A DNA stretch of 64,000 bases, taken from Pontibacter litorisediminis (GTDB lineage: Bacteria > Bacteroidota > Bacteroidia > Cytophagales > Hymenobacteraceae). The translations under genes were made by a program, and so were the position numbers. Positions 46,272 through 55,512 of the stretch are shown here, piece after piece (the first letter of the stretch is position 1; each line of letters begins with the position of its first letter). The notes beneath the pieces were generated by a model. That model did no database searches and was not told the origin of the DNA. It was given only the letters and a program-made list of their open reading frames with translations. Location of the stretch: contig NZ_JARDUA010000001.1 in NCBI RefSeq assembly GCF_029360645.1, positions 1,116,001-1,180,000 of the forward strand. The letters run 5' to 3'.

Positions 46272-46973
46272 CTACTTCAGGTACTTCCCTTTTTTAAGGA
46301 CCTCTGCCCACTTTTGATAACCTTCATGGGTCAGGTGCAGCCCATCATGAGTATAAGCCTCTACCAGGCGGCCCTCGCTGTCGGCAAATTCCGGATGCAG
46401 GTCTATGAGCGTGATGTTTTCAGCGGCAGCCAGCTTTTTCAGCTCGCTATTGAGCCACGACACATTCTCCTCACGGTTGTAGTGCCGCTTAAACTTGGTA
46501 AAGCTGTTGTTGGTAGGCAGCAACGTCTGGACGTACAGCTTCGTGGACGGGCTCTCCGCCTTGATCCTACGGATGATCTTTTTATAGTTATTCAGGATCA
46601 AACTGTCAGGGATGTTTCGGGAAATGTCGTTGATCCCGATCAGCAGGAATATTTTGGCTGGCTTACCTTCCGTCACCTCGTCTAAGCGCTCCAGCACACC
46701 GTACGTGATATCACCGGATATACCTCTATTCTTTGCGTGCTTCAGTTCTAGCAGCTCACTCCAGTCAGGGTGAGCGGTCAGGCTGTTGCCTAAAAAAATA
46801 ATATCCTTTCGGGAGTTGGGGTAAGCACGGAACTGATCTACCTGCACCTGGTACGTGGCGGGGCGGTAGGTACTGTCCCAGGCGGCTACTTCCTGCGCCA
46901 TGCCTTTGCCCGGCAGCACAACTGCCGTAACTGCCAGAAAGCCGCCCCACACAAACTTAGTTAGTAGGCTCAT
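46272..46973 (-). CDS. Secreted SGNH/GDSL hydrolase
   Basis: A 233-residue esterase-like enzyme with signal peptide (MSLLTKFVWGGFLAVTAVVL...GMAQ). The blocks are IIFLGNSLTAHPDWSELL (block I, Ser), NRGISGDITYGVLERLDEV (II), FLLIGINDISRNI (III, Asn), and THDGLHLTHEGYQKWAEV (V, Asp/His). The substrate is unknown; a deacylase acting on lysophospholipids would fit the locus. The frame opens at 47048 but would overlap the GDPD gene, so the ATG at 46973 is used. It is the last gene of the glp/Sus series. Confidence 0.85.
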   Translation of the reverse strand: MSLLTKFVWGGFLAVTAVVLPGKGMAQEVAAWDSTYRPATYQVQVDQFRAYPNSRKDIIFLGNSLTAHPDWSELLELKHAKNRGISGDITYGVLERLDEVTEGKPAKIFLLIGINDISRNIPDSLILNNYKKIIRRIKAESPSTKLYVQTLLPTNNSFTKFKRHYNREENVSWLNSELKKLAAAENITLIDLHPEFADSEGRLVEAYTHDGLHLTHEGYQKWAEVLKKGKYLK

Positions 46974-47028
46974 ACGTTGAATTGCTTTGTGTTTTCGGAT
47001 TGTCTTAATCTTATGAGTGAGAGAGCAA

Positions 47029-47943
47029 CTACAGCCCCTGCTCCACAAACAGGTCTGGGTAGTCTGAGATGATACCGTCTACTCCCATCGCCTTTAGCCG
47101 GGCTATCTCTTCCGCTGTGTTCACCGTCCAGGGCACAAGCTTAATGTCGCGTTCGTGGCACTTCCTTACCAGGTCCTCGGTTACGAGCTTATAGTTGGGG
47201 CTGTACACATCCGGCGTGAAACCCAGCTGCTCCAGGTTCTCCTCAAAGCTATCCTGGTTGCTCACCAGCAGGGAGGCCCTGATGTGCGGGTACTGCCGGT
47301 GCAGCGCCTGCAGCGCGCGTTTGTCAAAAGACTGTATAATCACGTAAGGAGTGATGTTCTTCTGCTCCACAACCTCCACCACCAGCTTGGTAAACTCAGC
47401 CGGGGCTGGATGGTACTCGTTGTCTTTCCCTTCTTTTGATTTGACTTCGATGTTGTAGAACACCTGTGGCAGGTTGTTAGCCTTCAGGTAAGTTTGCACG
47501 GAGTCAATCAACTCGGACAGCAGCGGAATATGTGCCTCCATCTTTTGCTGCCTCGGATACAGCTCATACTGTTTGGAGCCGGTATCAAACTGGCGCACCT
47601 CCGCATAGTCCATCTGATACACGGTATATGCCTGGCTTTGCTCCTTTGTGAAATCGCTGCCATCAGGCCTTAGCGCATACAGATGATTGATATGCGGATC
47701 GTGTGTGACCACGACTTTGCCATCTTTGGTAACGTGGCAGTCCATTTCAATTGTCGTCACCCCCAGCTCTATCGCTTTGATCATGGCCGGGATCGTGTTT
47801 TCTGGCATCAGCCCCCGTGCGCCACGGTGCCCCTCCGTATCAAAAGCAGGCAGGGGCACCTTCTGCTGAGAGGTGTTTTCGCTACTCTTGCAGCCACTGG
47901 CAAGTATAAGGGTGGCCAGGGCTATACTTAAAAATCTCTTCAT
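47029..47943 (-). CDS. Glycerophosphodiester phosphodiesterase lipoprotein (GDPD)
   Basis: Splits glycerophosphodiesters into glycerol-3-phosphate and an alcohol. The 304-residue lipoprotein has signal MKRFLSIALATLILASGC. The TIM-barrel GDPD motifs are EGHRGARGLMPENTIPAM (catalytic HR...EN), TTIEMDCHVTKDGKVVVTHD (metal-binding E/D and catalytic His) and NIEVKSKEG. The C-terminal VPWTVNTAEEIARLKAMGVD is typical of UgpQ-like enzymes. It acts in the periplasm or at the outer surface and directly supplies the substrate of GlpT encoded in the same series. Confidence 0.94.
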   Translation of the reverse strand: MKRFLSIALATLILASGCKSSENTSQQKVPLPAFDTEGHRGARGLMPENTIPAMIKAIELGVTTIEMDCHVTKDGKVVVTHDPHINHLYALRPDGSDFTKEQSQAYTVYQMDYAEVRQFDTGSKQYELYPRQQKMEAHIPLLSELIDSVQTYLKANNLPQVFYNIEVKSKEGKDNEYHPAPAEFTKLVVEVVEQKNITPYVIIQSFDKRALQALHRQYPHIRASLLVSNQDSFEENLEQLGFTPDVYSPNYKLVTEDLVRKCHERDIKLVPWTVNTAEEIARLKAMGVDGIISDYPDLFVEQGL

Positions 47944-47967
47944 GTACTTGGTTAAGCTATAAGGGTG

Positions 47968-49389
47968 TTAGGAAATTCTAGCATCGGCGGCCTGTTCATA
48001 CGTGTGCCCGAAGCGGTCTGTCGCCACTACTTTCACTGTTTTCACGTCCGGGGTGAGCGAGGCTTTGAAGAGGTGGTCTGTCTCGTATGGTTCAGCGAAA
48101 CCGCGCTTCTCTGGGAGTTGCTTCCCGAAGTATAGGTTGTAGGCCATGGGATCGAAGCCCTCCGTGTTTTGCAGCGTGCCCATGTAGTCGCCGTCAGCCC
48201 ACCACTCTACCTTCCACTCCGGGTCCCAGTTCCACACGTTGGCAACCATGTTCTTCTGGCCGTCCTGCTCCTCCACATGCACAACCAGTTGGTGGGCTTT
48301 TTCCTGTCCTGTAGACTTGTAGTACCAGCTGAGCTCGTTGCCATTTACCTCGTACACGCCATAGCCCCTGGGGGCGCCGTCGCTGCAGATAGGCCCCGTC
48401 CACCAGGCGCCGCAAAGGGTGCCGTGTATGTGCTCGTATACTCCCTCCCCTGCTATGTTCTGGTTAAAGTGCGTATGGCCACTCATGATATGCACCTGGT
48501 AGCCCTTGAGTATATCCAGCAGTTCCTGCTTGTTTTCTACCCCACGATGTATGGGAATGTGGGCCGATAGCACTACCAGGTGATCCTTCGGCACGAAGGC
48601 CAGGTCTTTCTTCAGCCAATCCAGCTGCTGCTGCGACACGTGGCCGTCATACTTTTTCCCCTCACCCAGGTAGCGCACGTCATCCAGCACTACATAATGC
48701 ACTTTGCCTCTGTTAAAGGAGTAGTAAGTGGGGCCGTACATCTTTTTGAACGTCTTGTCGGAAACGTCATCCCCTCCCTGGTTCAGGTCCATATCATGGT
48801 TGCCCAACACCTGGAAGAACGGTATGCCTGTTCCTGCCACTGCTTCGTCATACTTCTCGAAGAGCTCATGCTCATCCCACACTATGTCGCCTACTGTTAT
48901 GCCGTGCACCAGCGCGCCCGCCCCAAACGACTGCACCAGTTGCTGCACGTCGGGCATGGATTGTGTCAGCATCTGTCGCACGTCCTCCTGGTTCTTTACC
49001 TGCGGGTCTGCCCATACTATAAACCTATGGTTTGTGTCGTCCTGCTCCAGCTTTGTCAGCTCAAAATCATAGCGGCCACTGCCTTCTGATAGGCGCTGGT
49101 AGTGTTTGGCAATTCCATTTTCGTTTGGCAACGCATATCCCGCTGGAATGGAGAGGAACACAAACTCGGCCTTGCTGTTGACAGGCAGTTTATACTTACC
49201 CCTGGCATTTGTTTGCACCACATGGTAGCCATCGGAAACAGCAATATTCGCCAGGCCCTTGCCATGGGCTTTCACAGTGCCTTTAACTTTTGCCTTAACG
49301 CCTGTATCGAGGCCAAAGGCGGCCTCTGCGCTAAGTACCAATCCGCCCGACAGTAGTAGAACGTTATTGATGAAGTCTCTTCTTTTCAT
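47968..49389 (-). CDS. Calcineurin-like phosphoesterase with N- and C-terminal MetallophosN/C domains
   Basis: A 473-residue exported phosphoesterase. The N-terminus MKRRDFINNVLLLSGGLVL has a Tat-like motif. Residues ~30-105 form a small beta domain (MetallophosN type). The catalytic core has FIVWADPQVKNQED, TVGDIVWDEHELF, QVLGNHDMDLNQ (GNHD) and HIMSGHTHFNQN (GHTH). The C-terminal beta domain (~330-473) matches MetallophosC. Phosphodiester or monoester substrates are possible; the surrounding genes favour a phospholipid head-group fragment. It lies 24 bp upstream of the GDPD gene. Confidence 0.9.
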   Translation of the reverse strand: MKRRDFINNVLLLSGGLVLSAEAAFGLDTGVKAKVKGTVKAHGKGLANIAVSDGYHVVQTNARGKYKLPVNSKAEFVFLSIPAGYALPNENGIAKHYQRLSEGSGRYDFELTKLEQDDTNHRFIVWADPQVKNQEDVRQMLTQSMPDVQQLVQSFGAGALVHGITVGDIVWDEHELFEKYDEAVAGTGIPFFQVLGNHDMDLNQGGDDVSDKTFKKMYGPTYYSFNRGKVHYVVLDDVRYLGEGKKYDGHVSQQQLDWLKKDLAFVPKDHLVVLSAHIPIHRGVENKQELLDILKGYQVHIMSGHTHFNQNIAGEGVYEHIHGTLCGAWWTGPICSDGAPRGYGVYEVNGNELSWYYKSTGQEKAHQLVVHVEEQDGQKNMVANVWNWDPEWKVEWWADGDYMGTLQNTEGFDPMAYNLYFGKQLPEKRGFAEPYETDHLFKASLTPDVKTVKVVATDRFGHTYEQAADARIS

Positions 49390-49407
49390 GATGCAGTAAG
49401 TAAAGTT

Positions 49408-50607
49408 TTATAAGCCAGGGATTGCTTTCAGTTCTTCGAAGTAGGCGGTATAGGTATCGTAGAGTGCGTGGTCTTTCAGCAGCAGCATGGTTTCGTTGTT
49501 GTTGCGGAGCGCATTCTGGGTGAAGTTATGAGAACCCGTGATCACTATGTTGGCGTTCTCTCCCTCCCAGGCACCCTCTATCAGCAGAAACTTGGCATGG
49601 ATGTTCACCTGGAGCTTACTGGATTCAGTCATGTTGTAAACTTTGAGGTATGCGCCTTTCTCTTCCAGGGCGCGTAAGCCGGCCAGAATGTCCTCGCTGA
49701 TGCTACTCTTTACCACCAGCTCTATTGTCGCTCCCTGGTCCAGCAGTTCCGCCAGCTTCTCCACGATGTTCATGCGGGAGCTGGTCCAGTCAGACATGCC
49801 GATGCGGATAACGGCTCCGGATGGCTCTGTGATCTTTTGTAGCAACTCGATGATGGAGTCCTCTCCGTAGGCAGCGCCTTCCCGGCGCTTTGGCAGGAAG
49901 TATGCCGATATACCCGCTGCAGGGTCATGATACTCGGTATAGTTGTAGCCCGTCATGCCTTGCTGTGCCCTTTGCTTCATGTCCTGCCAGTATCCGAGGT
50001 AAGCACCATACAACCCTTTGTGGGTAAGGAACACGGCATCCTGCACTTTTCGGGTGCCGGAAAGTATAAAGTTATGGGAGGTCTGCAGCACCAGGTCCGT
50101 GGCTTCACCGGCTTGGGTGAGCACCTTAGAAAAAAGCACGAACTTGTTATGGTTGATGGCAATGCTTCCGGCGTCGCTGTCAACTACCACAAGCTCGGCG
50201 TTTTCGGATAATTTTGCTTTCAGTTGCTTGATGGTGTAGGGGTTGATTTTCTGGCTTTCTTCCCGGCTAAGGTCCAGCATCAGGTGCAGTTTTACGCCGC
50301 GCGCGTCTGCTCTCTCCAGTGCATCCACAAGTTCCGCATAATCAAACATGTAAATGCTGATGTGTATCTCGGCCCCTTCCGGCGTGGCGTCGATAAGCGC
50401 AATCAGCCGATCCAGGATCTCGGTGGAGGATGTCCCACGGGACAGCTTATCCGGGCTGGTAAACACGGCCTCCGGGAAAGAAGCCGTTACAGGTTTTGCC
50501 GCCGCAGGTAGCTCCGGCTGTGGGGTGTCGGGTTCATCGTCAGAGCTGCTGCAGGCAGAAATCAGGAATAAGAAAATGTAAACAAAGAGTAAACGTAGGT
50601 ACTGCAT
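49408..50607 (-). CDS. Phospholipase D-like lipoprotein
   Basis: A 399-residue lipoprotein (MQYLRLLFVYIFLFLISAC) with two HKD motifs of the PLD superfamily: AINHNKFVLFSKVL near residue ~150 and NIHAKFLLIEG near residue ~335, the latter followed by NIVITGSHNFTQNAL. The first half contains EIHISIYMFDYAELVDALE. PLD-family enzymes cleave phosphodiester bonds of phospholipids or nucleic acids; here a role in releasing phosphodiesters for GDPD is likely by context. It lies 18 bp upstream of the phosphoesterase gene. Confidence 0.85.
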   Translation of the reverse strand: MQYLRLLFVYIFLFLISACSSSDDEPDTPQPELPAAAKPVTASFPEAVFTSPDKLSRGTSSTEILDRLIALIDATPEGAEIHISIYMFDYAELVDALERADARGVKLHLMLDLSREESQKINPYTIKQLKAKLSENAELVVVDSDAGSIAINHNKFVLFSKVLTQAGEATDLVLQTSHNFILSGTRKVQDAVFLTHKGLYGAYLGYWQDMKQRAQQGMTGYNYTEYHDPAAGISAYFLPKRREGAAYGEDSIIELLQKITEPSGAVIRIGMSDWTSSRMNIVEKLAELLDQGATIELVVKSSISEDILAGLRALEEKGAYLKVYNMTESSKLQVNIHAKFLLIEGAWEGENANIVITGSHNFTQNALRNNNETMLLLKDHALYDTYTAYFEELKAIPGL

Positions 50608-50620
50608 AGGAAAAGTTTGT

Positions 50621-50649
50621 GTAAGGCTGCCCCAAAAAGGCAGCCTTAC
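50621..50649 (-). terminator. Hairpin between the susD-like gene and the phosphodiesterase genes
   Basis: An 11-bp perfect stem (50621-50631 with 50639-50649), loop CCAAAAA. It may partly end susCD transcripts so that the receptor genes are expressed more than the enzymes behind them. Confidence 0.55.
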
Positions 50650-50712
50650 CTGTTCAACATCAGGCGGAGCGCGGCGGCCCCGCCTGCAAAATTCACCTTA
50701 AACGTAATCTAG

Positions 50713-52158
50713 TTAATCTTTTTCCCACCAACCTTTGATGTTGATGTTGTCGCCGCCCATGCGGTTCGCGGCTGCCTCGTAGTTGTCACGGTTGTAGATT
50801 TTCACTTCCTCCGGATAAACAAACCTTACAGGCACCTGCTTTTCGTTCTCCATGACTTCCGTTTTAGGAAGCACGGGGAGACCAGTGCGTCGGTACTCGA
50901 ACCACTGCTGGTAGTCGTTGAAGACCAGGGCCAGGTACTTCTGCAGCATAATGCGCTCAAATGTGCCATCGTAAGCGGCAGCCGGGTTCTCAAAGTAATC
51001 TGCCGGCACCTCAGCCCCCCATTGCCTGATGGCGGCGGTTACACCGGCCTGATAGTGCGCCTGTGCGTCAGAACTGATGATGCCTTTCTGCGCCAGCTCC
51101 GCCTTAATGAACTCCACCTCGGCATAGCTCATGATCACTGAGATCATAGGCGCTGTCACTAACTCTGTGTTCATGCCAGAGGGCACGTAGTCAAACTGCT
51201 GCGCCGGGTCGTATCCGCTGGGAACACCTTTAAAACCCATAGCTACCCCGTCGCTGGACCTGGCGGGTGTATAGAACTTCTCCACCCGTGGGTCGTTCAT
51301 AGCGTTCAGGTTATCAATAAAGAACTCTGAGCCAACGGTATTGAGGGTAAAGTCACTCGCGCGGCCCCAAGGCGACATATTAGGGTCCACGCCTGTGATC
51401 TGAAGTATGGCAGCCTGGCTGTTAGAGGTAAACACCGGGCTTTCCGCCGGGTTGTTGATGATGGCCGCCATACGCTCATACGTGTTCATCTCCTCCCGCT
51501 TCGACACACGCAGCAAAAGGCGCAGGCGCAGCGAGTTGGTGAAGCGCTGCCAATTCTGGATGTTGTTGCCATACAGAATGTCCACGCCATAAGCCATAGG
51601 CTTTGCCTCGTCGTAGAGGCTGTTGGCTTTCTCCAGGTCCGCCAGCAGGGTTCTGTATACTTCTTCCTGCGTGTCAAACGTCGCTTTCAGGATGCCTTCC
51701 TCCGCGCTTACCGCATCCTTCATCGGGATGTCCCCGAACGCGTCAGTCAGGTTGGAGTAGATCCAGGCCTTCAGCGTCAGGGCGATTGCCTGATAATTCG
51801 GAGCTTCTGCCTCTATGGCCGCCTGCTCCATTTCCTTCACGTTCAGCAGCCAACGGTAAGAGGTATTCCAGGTGGAGTTACCAGCCCCCTGGGTGATGAC
51901 GTAGCGGTGTTCGCCACCGGCGGCACTCGGGAAGGGCACACGCACCTGCATGATCTCGAAAGTGTATGCGTTGGCGCGGGAAGTGCCAAAGGTGCTCATC
52001 TCGTAAATAATGGGATTAAGCAGCGTGCCAGGGTTGATCTTATCTACCCGGTTTGGGTCTATGTTCAACTCTTCCAGATGGTCGGAGCAGGAAGTGGTGG
52101 CTACACCGGCACAGCTCAGGCCCAGGAACAACAGCAGTATTCGATTATATTTTGTCAT
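50713..52158 (-). CDS. SusD/RagB-family outer-membrane lipoprotein
   Basis: A 481-residue surface nutrient-binding lipoprotein (signal ILLLFLGLSCAGVATTSC). The body matches SusD-like_2: ELNIDPNRVDKINPGTLLNP at the N-terminus, ALTLKAWIYSNLTDAFGDIP, NWQRFTNSLRLRLLLRVSKR, and AEVEFIKAELAQKG. It works as the lid of the SusC channel. It lies 86 bp after susC; the spacer carries three TATACTT heptamers. The ligand is unknown, but the locus points to a glycerophosphodiester or phospholipid-derived compound rather than a glycan. Confidence 0.93.
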   Translation of the reverse strand: MTKYNRILLLFLGLSCAGVATTSCSDHLEELNIDPNRVDKINPGTLLNPIIYEMSTFGTSRANAYTFEIMQVRVPFPSAAGGEHRYVITQGAGNSTWNTSYRWLLNVKEMEQAAIEAEAPNYQAIALTLKAWIYSNLTDAFGDIPMKDAVSAEEGILKATFDTQEEVYRTLLADLEKANSLYDEAKPMAYGVDILYGNNIQNWQRFTNSLRLRLLLRVSKREEMNTYERMAAIINNPAESPVFTSNSQAAILQITGVDPNMSPWGRASDFTLNTVGSEFFIDNLNAMNDPRVEKFYTPARSSDGVAMGFKGVPSGYDPAQQFDYVPSGMNTELVTAPMISVIMSYAEVEFIKAELAQKGIISSDAQAHYQAGVTAAIRQWGAEVPADYFENPAAAYDGTFERIMLQKYLALVFNDYQQWFEYRRTGLPVLPKTEVMENEKQVPVRFVYPEEVKIYNRDNYEAAANRMGGDNINIKGWWEKD

Positions 52159-52244
52159 GTCTTTCTTCTGGTAAAGGCCGCCGGAAGTATGGGTTATACT
52201 TACCAGCAGCGTCTATACTTTATACTTTTCCTATTATGCCGTTT

Positions 52245-55200
52245 TTAGAACTGCAGCTTCACGTTCAAACCAAAGGTTCTCGGCGTTGGCAACTGGCCCA
52301 TTTCCACCCCTGGCATCTGCACGTTTCCGTTCAGCGCGGATGCTTCCGGGTCAAACATCGGGAAGTCCGTGATCATGGCCAGGTCACGGCCATACAGCGC
52401 CAGGCTGGCTCCCTGCAGGAAGTTAACGCGGCTAAGAATGGCTTTCGGCAGGTTGTACTCCAGGCGCACCTCGCGCAGCTTCAGGTAAGAGGCATCAAAC
52501 GAGTTGGCCTCCACGTTGGCGCGGCGATAGTACTCTTTGTAATAAGCGGCCAGGTTCTCTTCTTTCTCCTCGTTCGGCGAGTAGGTACCGTCCCCGTTGT
52601 CCACCACACCGTCGCCGATGATGTAGCCTTGCTCGCGGCCACGCAGCGTATGCTCCAACTTGCCCTGCTCACTCATCTTGTGGTGTGTCTGCGAGTAAAC
52701 GATGCCGCCGTACTGCCCGTCCACCAAAGCGCTGAAGCGGAAGTTTTTGTAGCTAACTTCGTTCAGAAAGCCGCCTCTCCAATCGGCGTAGGCATTGCCA
52801 CGGTACGATATCTCGTCTGGGCGTATCGGAAGGCCGTTCTTGTAAATGATCTTCCCTTCCTCGTTGCGTACAAAGCCATAGCCGTAGATGTCACCCGTGG
52901 AACCACCTTTCTTGGCGATGATGTAGGCATTACCGCCTTCAGCCAGGATGTACTCCTCGTCTTCCTCAAAGCCTTCTGACAGCTCCAAAATCTTGTTGTC
53001 GTTCTTGGACCAGGTGATGGTGGTGTTCCACTTGAAGTTATCTGTTTCAACCGGGCGCCCGGTCAGGGATAGCTCCATGCCGGTGTTCTGCACCTTACCG
53101 GCGTTGATGATGGCATCGTTGTAGCCCGTGGTTGGATCCAGTTGTATTGCCAGGATCTGGTTCTCGGTCACGTTCTTATAGATCGCGAAGTCCATGCCCA
53201 GGCGGCCGTTAAAGAGCTGGTACTCGAGACCAGCCTCGTAGCTGCGGGTCTGCTCCGGCTTAAAGTCAGGGTTAAATCGCGTGGTAGGTATCTTGGCTGA
53301 ACCAGGGAAGAAGCTTGAGTCGTAATACCTGCGGGTCAGGTAGGGGTCGGAGTCAGTGCCCACCTCTGCGGCAGACAGCCTTACCTTGGCGTAAGATACC
53401 TGGCGAGGCAGCGTAAAGATGTCGGTCAGGATAAAGCTGGTGCTGATAGAAGGGTAAAAGAACGAGTTGTTCTGTACGGGCAGCGTTGAGCTCCAGTCAT
53501 TTCGCGCCGTCAAATCCACAAAGATTTTATCCAGGTATGAGAAGGAAGCCAAGCCATAGATACTCTCCACTTCTTTGGCTGCTTTGGAGTTTCGCGTCAT
53601 GATCGGGTTGATGCCATTGGCAAGCGTGTAGGTTCCCGCAACGTTAAGGCCTTCTATGGAAGCATTTGTCCTGTTCAGGTAGGTCTTCATGATGTTACCA
53701 CCTACCGACGCCCTGAAGTCCAGGCTGCTGGAGAGCTTGTCCTTAAAAGTTACCAGGAAATCTGTGTTGGTCTCTCTGTCGTTGATGTTCTGCTCTTTAT
53801 AGTAGCCTTTGCTGAAGTTCTTGGTGTCCCAGGGGCGGCGGGTGGTACGCTCCTCGTTCGTCATGTCAATCGCCGCACGCACCATAAAATCAAACTTCGG
53901 AGATAGCTCATAGGAAGCAGTGATATTTCCCGTGGTGTTATAGCTATCCACGCCATTCAGCATCTCGTAGGCAATCAGGTATGGGTTATCTATATAAGAG
54001 CTGAAGGGATGAATCTGCTCAATCTGCTCCTTTCCCTTTTGCCATCTTGGCTCATACCAGGCCAGGTCCACGTTCGGATTCTGGAAGATCATGAAGTAGG
54101 AAATAGACTGGTTGTTATAGCCTGTGGCCGGCAGGTTGTCGCTGTGCTTGTGCGAGAAGTTGATCTTGGAGCTCAGGGTTAGCTTGTCTGTCAACTTCTG
54201 GTTTACGCTCAGGGCGGCGTTCAGGCGCTCAAACCCTGTATTAGGCATAATCCACTCGTTCTTTGTATGGGTGAGGGAGGCACGGGCAGAGCCCTTATCA
54301 CTGCCGCCTTCCACGGCTACGCTGTTTGATACGGTATGGCCGGTACGAAAGAAGCCTTTCACGTTGTCTTTATAGGGCCTCCACAGCTGGCGCTCCGCCG
54401 ACTGCCCCTCCAGCGTCGGGTCATACTGGTAGTAGTACTGCCCATCGAACTTCGGACCGAAGGCGCTACTCGTGCTACCAGTATTCTTACCGTCCTCTGA
54501 GAGGCCATAAGAGTAATACAGGTCTCCGTCCTTGTTTCTGTCGTTGTTGCCCTGGCCATACTCATACTGCATGTCTGGCCACTTCAAAATATCGTTAAAG
54601 CTGATGTTGGAGTTTACCGTCACGCCAAGCCCCTTGCGCTTGCGCCCGGATTTGGTGGTGATGATCAAAGCACCGTTGGCAGCACGATATCCGTAAAGCG
54701 CGGCAGCGGCAGCGCCTTTCAGCACCGTGATCGACTCGATATCATCGGGGTTGATGTCGGCGATACCGTTACCGAAGTCTATCGGCACGTCGCTCCCCGA
54801 ACCGGCCTGGTAGGCGTTGCCCACGCCAGAGCTTTCCATGCCGCTATTCATCGGTACGCCATCCAGTATGATGAGTGCCTTGTTTTTAGTTGGGTCCAGC
54901 GAGTTGTCGCCACGCAACTTGATAACAGAAGAGTTCAGCGGGCCACCACCGGTGGGCGTCAGGCTAAGGCCGGCCACCTTACCCGATAGGGCGCTGGCAA
55001 AGTTGTTGGAGCGGGCCGCGTTGATCTCCTCCCCGCTTACCTCTGTCACAGCATAACCCAGTGCTTTTTTCTCACGCTCAATGCCAAGCGCTGTTACCAC
55101 CACCTCAGAAAGCTGCTGGTTATCCGTCTGCAGCCTAATGCTAAGGTTAGCGTTAGGCTGGTTTACCGTTACGCTTCCAGGCTTGTAGCCGATGTAAGAG

Positions 55201-55496
55201 AAAGAAAGCACTGCCCCCTTTTCAACATCTAGCTGAAACTTGCCATCCTGGTTTGTTACGCCGACAGGGGTGCCGTTAGCAGCAATGGATACACCGGGCA
55301 GGGGGATACCGTCCGTATCATCCAAAACGGTTCCGCTTACCGCAATTCTCTCGCCCTGGGCGAGCCTTTCAGACAAAGGGGCTGCAGCCAACTCTGTTGT
55401 AAACGTGGGCCCTGCTAAGCAGAGGCACAAGGAGAGCATCGCTGCCCTGCCAACTTGATGCCGGCCCTTCTGGGATAGTGGTAAATGTTTTCTCAT
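52245..55496 (-). CDS. SusC/RagA-family TonB-dependent outer-membrane transporter
   Basis: A 1083-residue TonB-dependent transporter. It has a signal peptide, then a carboxypeptidase-like domain (GTVLDDTDGIPLPGVSIAAN), the plug with TALGIEREKKALGYAVTEV and the SusC hallmark ITVLKGAAAAALYGYRAANG, followed by a long beta-barrel that ends GLNVKLQF with terminal Phe. It imports the SusD ligand across the outer membrane using energy from TonB. It lies only 16 bp after glpT, which ties outer- and inner-membrane uptake together. Confidence 0.95.
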   Translation of the reverse strand: MRKHLPLSQKGRHQVGRAAMLSLCLCLAGPTFTTELAAAPLSERLAQGERIAVSGTVLDDTDGIPLPGVSIAANGTPVGVTNQDGKFQLDVEKGAVLSFSYIGYKPGSVTVNQPNANLSIRLQTDNQQLSEVVVTALGIEREKKALGYAVTEVSGEEINAARSNNFASALSGKVAGLSLTPTGGGPLNSSVIKLRGDNSLDPTKNKALIILDGVPMNSGMESSGVGNAYQAGSGSDVPIDFGNGIADINPDDIESITVLKGAAAAALYGYRAANGALIITTKSGRKRKGLGVTVNSNISFNDILKWPDMQYEYGQGNNDRNKDGDLYYSYGLSEDGKNTGSTSSAFGPKFDGQYYYQYDPTLEGQSAERQLWRPYKDNVKGFFRTGHTVSNSVAVEGGSDKGSARASLTHTKNEWIMPNTGFERLNAALSVNQKLTDKLTLSSKINFSHKHSDNLPATGYNNQSISYFMIFQNPNVDLAWYEPRWQKGKEQIEQIHPFSSYIDNPYLIAYEMLNGVDSYNTTGNITASYELSPKFDFMVRAAIDMTNEERTTRRPWDTKNFSKGYYKEQNINDRETNTDFLVTFKDKLSSSLDFRASVGGNIMKTYLNRTNASIEGLNVAGTYTLANGINPIMTRNSKAAKEVESIYGLASFSYLDKIFVDLTARNDWSSTLPVQNNSFFYPSISTSFILTDIFTLPRQVSYAKVRLSAAEVGTDSDPYLTRRYYDSSFFPGSAKIPTTRFNPDFKPEQTRSYEAGLEYQLFNGRLGMDFAIYKNVTENQILAIQLDPTTGYNDAIINAGKVQNTGMELSLTGRPVETDNFKWNTTITWSKNDNKILELSEGFEEDEEYILAEGGNAYIIAKKGGSTGDIYGYGFVRNEEGKIIYKNGLPIRPDEISYRGNAYADWRGGFLNEVSYKNFRFSALVDGQYGGIVYSQTHHKMSEQGKLEHTLRGREQGYIIGDGVVDNGDGTYSPNEEKEENLAAYYKEYYRRANVEANSFDASYLKLREVRLEYNLPKAILSRVNFLQGASLALYGRDLAMITDFPMFDPEASALNGNVQMPGVEMGQLPTPRTFGLNVKLQF

Positions 55497-55512
55497 GTAA
55501 CAAGAGCTTTAA

